Source: an uncultured Collinsella sp.
GTDB taxonomy: Bacteria; Actinomycetota; Coriobacteriia; Coriobacteriales; Coriobacteriaceae
Assembly (NCBI GenBank): GCA_902494465.1
Contig: CABUTH010000001.1
Span: forward strand, 1 to 31,607
Direction: 5' to 3'
DNA: 31,607 bases
The notes beneath the pieces were generated by a model. The model was not told the origin of the DNA. It ran no database searches and worked only from the letters and a program-made list of their open reading frames with translations. Both the position numbers and the translations under genes were made by a program. Below, piece by piece: positions 17,385 to 26,272 of the stretch. The number at the start of each line of letters is the position of its first letter. Positions within the stretch are counted from its first letter, which is position 1.

Positions 17385-18662
17385 CTACATCACGGCGCGC
17401 AGCTCAAACCGGTCGCCGTTAATGCGGAACTGGCAGTTGCCGTTCATGCGCTCGACGGCAAGCTTAATGCTCTTGGTGCCAAAGCCGTGCCCAGTGTGCT
17501 GAGCCACGGGCATGCCGTCGACCATGTGCGGCGCACGGCCAAACGTGTTGGAAACCAGCAATAGAAGCTGACCGTCTTCGTAGCGAAGGTCCAGGTCGAC
17601 AAACCGCTTGCCTTCGGGGGCGGCGCTCGCCGCGGCGATGGCATTGTCCAGGGCGTTCGATACCACACTGAACAGATCGACATCGCCCACGTGGACGGTT
17701 TCGGGCACGGCGGCGCGCAGGTCGGCGGTGATGCCGTGCGCGTTGATGTCCGCGGAAAGCGACGAGAGCGCAATGTTGACCGTTTCGTTGGCGCAGTAGC
17801 GGCGCACGGCGGTGCGGTCGTTGGTCTCGCAGAGCGCGTCGATGCGCTCGAGCGCCTCATCGGTGCGACCCTCTTCGATCAGGGCCGCTAGACCGCGCAG
17901 GTAGTGGCGCATGTCGTGACGGAGAACCGAGAGCTCGCGTCCGGACTGGCGCCAGGCTTCGAGCTCTTTGATGGCCGCGCTGTCGCGGGTCGCGAGCATC
18001 CAGCGCTCGCGCTCGGCGATTTCCTTTGCCTCGTATTCGCGAAGGTAGACGGCAAGAAACATAAGGTAGAAGGCGCAGAGGGCGAACGCCAAAAACTCAA
18101 CGGTTACCACCGAGCCCGAGTGGAAGAGCGTGGTATAGACGTTGGTGGCGTAGTCGAAGATGTAGTAGACGAGCGGCAGGATGAGCAGAATCTCCAGCTC
18201 GGTGGGGCTTTGGATCGCCAGGCGGGGGCCAATCTCGCTTGCCCAATGCAACAAGACGGCAAAGACGCCGAGCGTGGTAATGATGCGCGCCACGTAGTAC
18301 GCGACCTGCGAATCGGTGGCGGCGAATGCGGCGATGCCCACCCAGTTGCTAAACTGGCAGCTCAGGTAGGCACTGGTAGCGCCCAGGATGGAGAGCAGCG
18401 GACTCAGGCGATAGCGTACGCACAGGTAGACGACAAGCGGCAGATGCACGACGAGCGGATAGACCTGTCGGGCAAACAGCTCACCGCCGACGAGGTTGGC
18501 AATCGCAAAAGCGGTGCCGGTTACGGCGCCGACCCCCACCAGTTCGAGCGAATGGCGGCCGTTGATCTCGACACCGCACAGCGCCGCCGAGGCAAAGACG
18601 CCAAAGAGCAACGTCGTCGCATGGTGGATTGCCCAAAGCACCAGTTCTGCCGAGGAAAGCAT
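17385..18662 (-). CDS. AgrC/LytS-type sensor histidine kinase (GHKL family)
   Basis: A 425-aa membrane sensor that phosphorylates the LytTR response regulator encoded just upstream. The N-terminal ~210 residues contain about six hydrophobic membrane segments, without an obvious extracellular sensing domain. The dimerisation/H-box is VLRHDMRHYLRGL (phospho-His near residue 248), typical of the HPK10 group that includes AgrC and ComD-like kinases. The ATP-binding part has an N-box (VVSNALDNAI) and a G-box (GHGFGTKSIKLAVERMNG). The ATG at 18662 overlaps the regulator's stop in TGATG and has GGGAG 6 nt upstream. Such kinases often sense peptides; no peptide precursor gene was found nearby. Confidence 0.9.
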   Translation of the reverse strand: MLSSAELVLWAIHHATTLLFGVFASAALCGVEINGRHSLELVGVGAVTGTAFAIANLVGGELFARQVYPLVVHLPLVVYLCVRYRLSPLLSILGATSAYLSCQFSNWVGIAAFAATDSQVAYYVARIITTLGVFAVLLHWASEIGPRLAIQSPTELEILLILPLVYYIFDYATNVYTTLFHSGSVVTVEFLAFALCAFYLMFLAVYLREYEAKEIAERERWMLATRDSAAIKELEAWRQSGRELSVLRHDMRHYLRGLAALIEEGRTDEALERIDALCETNDRTAVRRYCANETVNIALSSLSADINAHGITADLRAAVPETVHVGDVDLFSVVSNALDNAIAAASAAPEGKRFVDLDLRYEDGQLLLLVSNTFGRAPHMVDGMPVAQHTGHGFGTKSIKLAVERMNGNCQFRINGDRFELRAVM

Positions 18663-19384
18663 CAGCGTCTCCCGCCCTCGAACCGCACCGCAAAGTAGGC
18701 GTCTTGGAATCCCTGCTTGCAGCTGCGCGCGAGCGGTATGCACGCGCCCGAGCGCATGACGATTTCCGTGCGGTTAAAGTGGTCGATGCTGCGCAGATTG
18801 ACCTGGTAGCTGCGGTGGCATTTAAAGAAGACCGCGTTTTGCTCCAAGCGGTCCTCGACGCTGCGGAACGACTCGAGTGCCTCGATATCGCGTCCGTCGC
18901 GCAGGTGGAAGACCACGTGCTTGTTGCGCGCCTCGGCATATTCGATGTCGGACAGGCGCAGGGCGTGGTAGCCAAAGGACGTTTTGATCACGAGCTCGTC
19001 GGTTGCCGCCGGGCGCATGCTCGAAAGCTCGTCGAGTAATCGCGCCAGGCGTTCGTAAGTCACGGGCTTGAGCAGATAGTCGAAGGCGCGGACCTCGTAG
19101 GATTCCAGCGCGAACTCGGGCGACGAGGTGAGGAACACCAGGCGCACGGCGGTGTCGGCCTGGCGCAGTTCGCGTGCGGTGTCCATGCCGTTGACGAGCG
19201 GCATGATCATGTCGAGCAGAATGATGTCGGCGCGCGATGCGGCATGGCGGGCCAGCAGGTCCTCGCCACGCGTAACGAGCGCAACGTCGACCGCCGTGCC
19301 CGTCTCGCTCGACCAACGGTCGATCATTCGGTGCAGTCTATCTAGAAAAGCGACGTCATCGTCGCAGGCAATAATCTTGAGCAT
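18662..19384 (-). CDS. LytTR-family response regulator
   Basis: A 240-aa two-component regulator. The receiver domain (~1-120) has the acidic pocket DDD at residues 8-10, the phospho-acceptor Asp58 in IILLDMIMP, and the conserved Lys in YLLKPVT. The C-terminal LytTR DNA-binding domain runs from about 140 (SDIEYAEARNKHVVFHLRDG, FFKCHRSYQVNL). AAGGGGG precedes the ATG. Co-transcribed with the downstream kinase through a 1-nt overlap. LytTR proteins bind spaced direct repeats; a pair of GTGCGGACCG repeats lies 37-65 bp upstream of this gene, suggesting autoregulation. Confidence 0.92.
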   Translation of the reverse strand: MLKIIACDDDVAFLDRLHRMIDRWSSETGTAVDVALVTRGEDLLARHAASRADIILLDMIMPLVNGMDTARELRQADTAVRLVFLTSSPEFALESYEVRAFDYLLKPVTYERLARLLDELSSMRPAATDELVIKTSFGYHALRLSDIEYAEARNKHVVFHLRDGRDIEALESFRSVEDRLEQNAVFFKCHRSYQVNLRSIDHFNRTEIVMRSGACIPLARSCKQGFQDAYFAVRFEGGRR

Positions 19385-19418
19385 TCGGCCCCCTTAAGTA
19401 GTTCGATTTTGCCACATT

Positions 19419-19453
19419 GGGTGCGGACCGCTTGTGGGGGTGCGGACCGTTTG
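19419..19453 (-). promoter_or_regulatory. Direct repeats upstream of the LytTR regulator
   Basis: GTGCGGACCG occurs at 19421-19430 and 19440-19449, each followed by a pyrimidine and TTG, a 19-nt period close to two helical turns. Position and spacing fit a LytTR-type binding site for control of the two-component operon. This is inference from layout; the exact sequence is not one I recognise. The rest of the 292-nt gap 19385-19676 holds the nad operator and promoter, and no gene. Confidence 0.4.
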
Positions 19454-19591
19454 CGCCCCACGGCGTGCAACTCGCGCCGAGCGGTATTGCGGTGGCGAAA
19501 GATGCTTCCTGCGCTATCGAGAGCTCGGCTATCCTCAGCTTGCCAGTTCGAAAATGGACCTGCCATATGATTGAATCTTTATTTCAACTTT

Positions 19592-19635
19592 ACACCTAGG
19601 TTTACAGCTGTCTTGTCAGCTGTAAACCTAGGTGT
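19592..19635 (+). promoter_or_regulatory. Palindromic operator of the nad operon (probable NiaR site)
   Basis: A perfect 19-bp inverted repeat (19592-19610 and 19617-19635) around the 6-nt centre TCTTGT. It overlaps the -35 box and spacer of the nadA promoter. Because the last gene of the operon encodes NiaR, the niacin-responsive repressor, this is the natural operator. Perfect arms of this length and the absence of a following T-run argue against a terminator. Confidence 0.75.
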
Positions 19636-19641
19636 CATACT
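19613..19641 (+). promoter_or_regulatory. Promoter of nadA-nadB-nadC-niaR
   Basis: TTGTCA (19613-19618; 5 of 6), a 17-nt spacer and CATACT (19636-19641; 4 of 6). The operator palindrome covers the -35 box and the whole spacer, so bound repressor would exclude RNA polymerase. Confidence 0.6.
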
Positions 19642-19676
19642 AAAGCCCCAAGATTCGCCAAAAGAGAGGGGCCTTG

Positions 19677-20702
19677 ATGGCACAGAGCGCGAACATGGAT
19701 GCGTCGGAGCTTGCACGCGATATCGCGGCCGGCCTAGCATCGGCAACGACGGCAACGGAGCGCGCGGCACTGGTGCCCGCAGAGCTCGTCGAGGCCATTC
19801 AGCAACTAAAAACCCAACGTGACGCGGTGATCCTGGCGCACTATTACGTGGCGCCCGAGGTCCAAGCCGTTGCCGATTACGTCGGCGATAGCTTCTACCT
19901 GGCAAAGCTCGCCAAAAGCCTGCCGCAGCAGACCATCGTGTTGTGCGGCGTGGAGTTTATGGGCGAGAGCGCCAAGCTGCTCAATCCCACTAAGACCGTG
20001 CTGCTGCCCGAGCCGGGCGCGGACTGTCCCATGGCGCACATGGTCAAGCGCGAGACGGTCGACGCGGCGCGCGCCGAGTACGGCGACGACCTGGCTGTCG
20101 TCTGCTACGTCAACTCCACGGTCGAGATCAAGAGCTGGAGCGACGTGTGCGTCACCAGCTCCAACGCCGTTAAGATCGTGTCCGAGCTGCCGCAGCAGCA
20201 TATTCTGTTCATTCCCGACCAAAACCTGGGCCGCTTCGTAGCCGAGCAGGTGCCGCAAAAGCACGTCATCCTCAACAACGGCTACTGCCCGCGTCATCAC
20301 ATCATCACCGTCGAGCAGATCGTCGACGCGACGGAGGCCCACCCCGACGCGCTCGTGCTGGCGCACCCCGAGTGCAAGGCCGACGTTCTGGCCGAGGCCG
20401 ACTACATCGGCTCCACCGCCGGCATCATCAAGTATGCCGAGGAGTCCGACGCGAGCGAGTTCATTATCGTGACGGTCCGCGGCGTGCTCTACGAGCTCGA
20501 GCGCCGCTGCCAGGGCACCGGCAAGAAGTTCTACTTCCCCGCGGTGCAGCCCACCTGCGTCAACATGGATCTCATCACGCTCGAAAAGCTCGTGCGCTGC
20601 CTGGAGACGGGCGAGGGTGAGGTGCAGATCGGTGTGTCGGACGAGGCTGCCGACCAGGCCAAACTTACGCTCGACCGTATGCTCGAGTACGCAGCGCGCT
20701 AG
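19677..20702 (+). CDS. nadA: Quinolinate synthase
   Basis: Condenses iminoaspartate with dihydroxyacetone phosphate to quinolinate using an oxygen-sensitive [4Fe-4S] cluster. The 341-aa protein has the family's three cluster cysteines: Cys90 in LCGVEFMGE, Cys233 in HPEC, and Cys294 in PTCVNM. Other landmarks are ILAHYYVAPEVQ, DFVGDS-like DYVGDSFYLA, and CYVNSTVEIK. The ATG at 19677 follows GAGGGG by about 5 nt; an adjacent TTG is less well placed. First gene of the NAD operon, directly behind its operator. A 16-bp hairpin separates it from nadB. Confidence 0.97.
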   Translation: MAQSANMDASELARDIAAGLASATTATERAALVPAELVEAIQQLKTQRDAVILAHYYVAPEVQAVADYVGDSFYLAKLAKSLPQQTIVLCGVEFMGESAKLLNPTKTVLLPEPGADCPMAHMVKRETVDAARAEYGDDLAVVCYVNSTVEIKSWSDVCVTSSNAVKIVSELPQQHILFIPDQNLGRFVAEQVPQKHVILNNGYCPRHHIITVEQIVDATEAHPDALVLAHPECKADVLAEADYIGSTAGIIKYAEESDASEFIIVTVRGVLYELERRCQGTGKKFYFPAVQPTCVNMDLITLEKLVRCLETGEGEVQIGVSDEAADQAKLTLDRMLEYAAR

Positions 20703-20705
20703 GAC

Positions 20706-20740
20706 AATGTGGCATGAGGGATGGTCCCTTATGCCACATT
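20706..20740 (+). repeat. Intercistronic hairpin between nadA and nadB
   Basis: A 16-bp stem (20706-20721/20725-20740, one G-U pair) with loop TGG begins 3 nt after the nadA stop and ends just before the nadB ribosome-binding site. No T-run follows. It may stabilise the nadA message or tune nadB translation. Confidence 0.75.
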
Positions 20741-20757
20741 CAAGGGAGAGGATTCCT

Positions 20758-22134
20758 GTGGAAACCAAGCAATACCCCGATATGGAGTGCGACGTCGTCA
20801 TTGCCGGCTGCGGCGTGGCGGGCCTGTACGCGGCGCTCAACCTGCCGACGAGCACGCGCGTGATCATGCTCTCCAAGGGCGCGGTCGACGAGTGCGACTC
20901 GATGCTCGCGCAGGGCGGCATCTGCGTGCTGCCCGAGGGCACGGACTACGATGCCTTCTTTGAGGACACCATGCACGCCGGCCATTACGAGAACCGCCGC
21001 GAGAGCGTCGACATCATGATCCGCTCGAGCCGCTCGGTCATCAACGACCTGCTAGCGATGGGCGTGGATTTTGAGCGCAAGGCCGATGGCAGTCTCGACT
21101 TTACCCGCGAGGGCGCACACAGCCGTCCGCGCATTGCCTTCCATGCCGATATCACCGGCAAGGAGATTACGACCAATCTGCTTCAGGCTGTCCGCAAGCT
21201 GGACAACGTGCAGATTTTTGAGCACGTGGCCATGACCGACATCCTAACGGGCGAGCGTGACGGCGCCGCGGTGTGCACCGGCGTCGTCGCCGTTCCCGTG
21301 GACGAGAACAGCTCGGTTCGTCCTGCCGACGAGCTGGCAAATGCCGCCGAGGGCGTGCATGCCGGCGAGCCGTTTAAGATCCATGCCCGCCACACGCTGT
21401 GGGCGACGGGCGGCATCGGCGGCGTATACGACCATTCGACCAACTACCCGCAGCTCACGGGCGATGCCTGCTACATTGCTCAGGAGCATGGCATTATGAT
21501 GGAGCACCTGGACTACGTGCAGATCCACCCTACGGGACTGTTCTCACCGCAGCCGGGCCGCACCTTCCTGATCAGCGAGAGCTGCCGCGGCGAGGGCGCG
21601 ATTTTGCTCAACGCCGCTGGCGAGCGCTTTACCGACGAGCTTCAGCCGCGCGATGTGGTCGTCGCCGCCATTCGCGAGCAGATGAAGCAGGACGGCACCG
21701 AGCACGAGTGGCTGAGCTTTGCCCCCGTCGAGCGCGATGTGGTGACCGGGCACTTTGCCAACATTCGCGCACGTTGCCTGGAGGACGGCCGCGACATCTT
21801 GGACGAGCCCATCCCCGTTACGCCCACGCAGCACTACTTTATGGGCGGCGTATGGGTCGATAAGGACGGCCGCACCTCGATGCCCGAGCTCTACGCCGCG
21901 GGCGAGACGGCTTGCAACGGTGTTCACGGCAAGAACCGCCTTGCATCAAACAGCCTGCTCGAGGCACTGGTCTGGGGTCGTCGCGCCGCGTGGTATATGC
22001 GTACCGGCGAGTCGCTGGCCGTGGAGCAGGCGGGCGATCCCGCGCTCGATGGCCGTCATCGCGCCCTGAGCGCCGATACCCTGGCAATCGATGATTTGGC
22101 CCGTGCCGCCGGCACGCAGGCCGTGGAGGAGTAG
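20758..22134 (+). CDS. nadB: L-aspartate oxidase
   Basis: FAD enzyme that oxidises L-aspartate to iminoaspartate for NadA. The 458-aa product has the N-terminal FAD-binding VVIAGCGVAGLYAALNL, MLAQGGI, the substrate-loop ENRRESVDIM, HPTGL, and RGEGAILLNAAGERF, with the conserved C-terminal GRTSMPELYAAGETACNGVHGKNRLASNSLLEALVWG pattern of the family. It is shorter than the ~540-aa E. coli enzyme because most of the C-terminal helical domain is missing. A GTG start at 20758 is chosen for the GGGAGAGG 6 nt upstream; earlier in-frame codons run through the intercistronic hairpin. Separated from nadC by 3 nt. Confidence 0.95.
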   Translation: METKQYPDMECDVVIAGCGVAGLYAALNLPTSTRVIMLSKGAVDECDSMLAQGGICVLPEGTDYDAFFEDTMHAGHYENRRESVDIMIRSSRSVINDLLAMGVDFERKADGSLDFTREGAHSRPRIAFHADITGKEITTNLLQAVRKLDNVQIFEHVAMTDILTGERDGAAVCTGVVAVPVDENSSVRPADELANAAEGVHAGEPFKIHARHTLWATGGIGGVYDHSTNYPQLTGDACYIAQEHGIMMEHLDYVQIHPTGLFSPQPGRTFLISESCRGEGAILLNAAGERFTDELQPRDVVVAAIREQMKQDGTEHEWLSFAPVERDVVTGHFANIRARCLEDGRDILDEPIPVTPTQHYFMGGVWVDKDGRTSMPELYAAGETACNGVHGKNRLASNSLLEALVWGRRAAWYMRTGESLAVEQAGDPALDGRHRALSADTLAIDDLARAAGTQAVEE

Positions 22135-22137
22135 ACC

Positions 22138-22998
22138 ATGAATCCCATTACCATGAAGCTCGTCGTCGATGATCTGATTCTGCAGGCTCTGCGCGAGGAC
22201 ATTACCTTTGAGGACGTGAGCACGGCGAGCGTGTGTCCCACGGCGCGTCCCGCCACGGTGGAGCTTATCGCCAAGGCCGATGGCATCATCGCCGGCTTGG
22301 ATGTGTTTGCCCGCACCTTTGAGCTGCTGGATTCGCAGAGCTCGGTGCTGCTCGACGTTGCCGATGGCGACGAGGTGCACGCCGGCGACCATGTGGGTCA
22401 GGTGCGCGGCGATGCGCGCGTGCTGCTTTCGGGCGAACGCGTGGCACTCAACTACCTGCAGCGCATGAGCGGCATCGCTACCTACACGCACAGCATGGCC
22501 GCGGCGCTCGAGGGAACCAAGACCGTGCTCGTCGACACGCGCAAGACCACGCCGGGCATGCGCGTGTTTGAGAAGGCGGCGGTCGAGATCGGCGGCGGCA
22601 GCAACCACCGCTACAACCTGTCGACAGCCGTCATGCTCAAGGACAACCACATCGATGCCGCCGGTGGCGTGACGCGCGCGATCGAGATGGCGCGCGCCCA
22701 TGCGTCGTTTACCACGACGGTCGAGATTGAGTGCGAGAACCTGGACATGGTACGCGAAGCCGTGGAGGCCGGTGCCGACATTATCATGCTCGACAACATG
22801 ACCCATGACGACATGGCTGCCGCGATTGAGCTTATCGCCGGTCGCGCCAAGACCGAGTGCTCGGGCAACGTGGACGCCAGCAATATCCGTGCACTCGCCG
22901 ACCTGGGCGTTGACTTTATTAGCTCGGGGGCGCTGACGCACTCTGCGCCGATTCTCGACCTCTCGCTTAAGCACCTGCGTCTGCTGGACGGTAAATAA
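22138..22998 (+). CDS. nadC: Nicotinate-nucleotide pyrophosphorylase (carboxylating)
   Basis: Converts quinolinate and PRPP to nicotinate mononucleotide and CO2. The 286-aa enzyme shows the N-terminal REDITFEDVST, the GERVALNYLQRMSGIAT core, the active-site DTRKTTPGMR with substrate-binding Arg and Lys, GGGSNHRYNLSTAVMLKDNHI, and a late SGNVDASNIRALADLGVDFISSGALTHS, all diagnostic. Starts 3 nt after nadB and ends in TAATG, overlapping the niaR start by one base. Third gene of the NAD operon. Confidence 0.97.
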   Translation: MNPITMKLVVDDLILQALREDITFEDVSTASVCPTARPATVELIAKADGIIAGLDVFARTFELLDSQSSVLLDVADGDEVHAGDHVGQVRGDARVLLSGERVALNYLQRMSGIATYTHSMAAALEGTKTVLVDTRKTTPGMRVFEKAAVEIGGGSNHRYNLSTAVMLKDNHIDAAGGVTRAIEMARAHASFTTTVEIECENLDMVREAVEAGADIIMLDNMTHDDMAAAIELIAGRAKTECSGNVDASNIRALADLGVDFISSGALTHSAPILDLSLKHLRLLDGK

Positions 22999-23543
22999 TG
23001 GACGCCCGCGAGCGTCGCCGTGCCATCATGGGCGTGCTCGAGCGAGCCAAGGGCCCCGTCTCCGGCAGCGCACTTGCTCGTGAGGTGGGTGTGAGCCGCC
23101 AGATTGTCGTGCAAGACATCGCCCTGCTGCGCGCCGATGGGCACGATATCGTGGCGACCAATCGCGGCTACGTGCTGCAGGAGGCCCCCAGCAGCCCCGC
23201 TGTGCCCACACGCTTGGTCAAGGTTCGCCACGGCGTGGAGCAGGCAGGCGATGAGCTTACGAGTATCGTCGACGCCGGAGGCGCCGTGCTCAACGTGATC
23301 GTCAATCACCGCGTGTACGGTAAGATCACGGCCGACCTGGACATCCGCAATCGTCGCGATGTTGAGCGCTACCTGCACGATATCGAGAGCGGCAAGAGTT
23401 TCCCGCTGCTAACGGTGACGAGCGGCTATCACTTCCATCGCATCGCGGCGGAGGACGAGCAAACCCTCGACGAGATCGAGGCGATGCTCAAGGAGAAAGG
23501 CTACCTAGCAGACCTCATGCCTTACGAGGACGATCTATCGTAG
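22998..23543 (+). CDS. niaR: Niacin-responsive transcriptional repressor NiaR (HTH + 3H domain)
   Basis: A 181-aa regulator of NAD synthesis and niacin salvage. The N-terminal ~60 residues form a winged helix of the HTH_11 type (SALAREVGVSRQIVVQDIALLRADG), and the rest is a 3H domain named for its conserved histidines, seen in VNHRVYGKI, YLHDIESG and GYHFHRI. In characterised members nicotinate is the co-repressor. Its ATG overlaps the nadC stop, so it is made with the enzymes it probably represses, a feedback arrangement matching the palindrome at 19592-19635. Its TAG stop abuts a truncated copy of the composite repeat, then a strong terminator. Confidence 0.92.
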   Translation: MDARERRRAIMGVLERAKGPVSGSALAREVGVSRQIVVQDIALLRADGHDIVATNRGYVLQEAPSSPAVPTRLVKVRHGVEQAGDELTSIVDAGGAVLNVIVNHRVYGKITADLDIRNRRDVERYLHDIESGKSFPLLTVTSGYHFHRIAAEDEQTLDEIEAMLKEKGYLADLMPYEDDLS

Positions 23544-23581
23544 CCGACGCTGCAAACGCCCTTAAGCGGCAATCTGCAGCG
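23544..23581 (+). repeat. Truncated copy of the composite stem-loop element
   Basis: GACGCTGC at 23546-23553 and a 13-base string AGCGGCAATCTGC (23565-23577), identical to copies I and III, lie at the same relative spacing, but the small hairpin and the distal half of the large hairpin are missing. The remainder folds into its own hairpin, CGCTGCA (23549-23555) with TGCAGCG (23575-23581). It begins right at the niaR stop. Confidence 0.6.
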
Positions 23582-23599
23582 GTGCCAAATTAGTTATCC

Positions 23600-23648
23600 G
23601 CACAAAAAAGGAGGCCTCCGCGGCGATGCGGAAGCCTCCTTTTTGTGC
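23600..23648. terminator. Bidirectional terminator between niaR and the ferredoxin gene
   Basis: A long stem (23600-23621/23628-23648, one mismatch and one bulged A) with a 6-nt loop. The A-run on the left and T-run on the right allow it to end transcription of the nad operon rightward and of the ferredoxin gene leftward. Confidence 0.9.
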
Positions 23649-23682
23649 ACGGTGTACTTTTGAGTGCGCAGTGGGGGAGTTG

Positions 23683-23868
23683 TTACTCCTCGACGATCTC
23701 GGTGATCGCGCCGGCGGGGCAAGCGTCCTGGCAAGCGCCACAGGCGACGCAGGAGTCCTCGTCAGCGACGGTAGCGACGTCCTGGAGCTCCAGAACGCCA
23801 GCGGGGCAGGAGTCGACGCAAACGCCACAAGCGATGCACTCGTCGGCATCAATTACGGGATGAGCCAT
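23683..23868 (-). CDS. 2[4Fe-4S] bacterial-type ferredoxin
   Basis: A 61-aa acidic electron carrier. Two clostridial-type cluster motifs are visible, CIACGVCVDSCP and CVACGACQDACP, in the tandem arrangement of the family, and the C-terminus is acidic (EIVEE). Such ferredoxins serve pyruvate:ferredoxin oxidoreductase and hydrogenases in anaerobes. The ATG at 23868 follows GAGG by 8 nt; an upstream in-frame extension has no family similarity. Monocistronic, transcribed toward the bidirectional terminator. The functional link to the hyp operon in this window is plausible but unproven. Confidence 0.95.
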   Translation of the reverse strand: MAHPVIDADECIACGVCVDSCPAGVLELQDVATVADEDSCVACGACQDACPAGAITEIVEE

Positions 23869-24092
23869 GGTAGTTTCCTCTCTGTTGACCGACGCTACAG
23901 GCGATGCGCGCCGGTTTGATTCGGGCAAAAACATACCACGGGAGCGACCGTTTGCAATACCCTCTGGCCGGCATCTTCATACCGTTCGCCGAGTATGCCG
24001 CGGCTTACTAAAAAACATGCAGGTGAGGCCGTTGAGCTGCGCAAATGTTAGCTATAGGTGACTTGAAATATAGGGCGATTGAGCGTGCTTGC

Positions 24093-24137
24093 GGAACTCG
24101 CATCCCGTAATCCACGTCCAAAACGGGACACAGTTTC
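24093..24137. repeat. Solitary member of the 46-bp palindrome family
   Basis: GGAAC.CGCATCCCG ... CGGGACAC.GTTTC, the same plan and nearly the same length as the three tandem units at 9247-9415, but with weaker arms. Confidence 0.6.
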
Positions 24138-24213
24138 AGGCTCGCGCCTCAGTTAACTCTACATAGATCTCAATAGATCTGCCGAGAACTCAAACAGTGT
24201 ATCTACCTGCGCA

Positions 24214-24235
24214 TTTGAGAACCTAAACTCTCAGA
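24214..24235 (+). promoter_or_regulatory. HAIR-like imperfect inverted repeat before dnaK
   Basis: TTTGAGA (24214-24220), 8 nt, TCTCAGA (24229-24235), plus a half-site ACTCAAA at 24188-24194. HspR binds HAIR sites of the form CTTGAGT-N7-ACTCAAG; this match is partial in both sequence and spacing. It is offered only because hspR closes the operon. Confidence 0.35.
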
Positions 24236-24377
24236 GATAAGAAATCTTATATGAATTGACTTAGATTTTGTATATTCCGGCCCATAAGGGGATACACTAC
24301 ATCCTGAAAGACAAGCCGAAACACCGCTCGGCAGACCGCCGAGTCGGTGCAAACGCACAAGAGAGAGGGAATTTCTA

Positions 24378-26270
<1,893 letters not shown>

Positions 26271-26272
26271 TC

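Larger units (their letters stand above)
23869..24377. other. Long intergenic region upstream of dnaK
   Basis: A 509-nt gap with no credible gene. From left: the ferredoxin leader, a single 45-bp palindrome (24093-24137), then an AT-rich stretch (about 24140-24280) unlike the GC-rich surroundings, with tandem ATAGATCT words (24163-24170, 24173-24180), the inverted repeat ATAAGA-AA-TCTTAT (24237-24250) and the -35-like TTGACT (24256-24261). This is the likely stress-control region of the chaperone operon. No clean -10 box at the right distance could be assigned. Confidence 0.6.

Noticed and set aside
23891..23898. GACGCTAC in the ferredoxin leader
   Set aside because: No hairpin 6 nt upstream and no neighbouring element sequence; an 8-base word is expected by chance at this window size.
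24188..24235. Canonical HAIR or CIRCE operator before dnaK
   Set aside because: Only partial HAIR-like arms with wrong spacing, and no CIRCE repeat; kept as a low-confidence regulatory candidate only.
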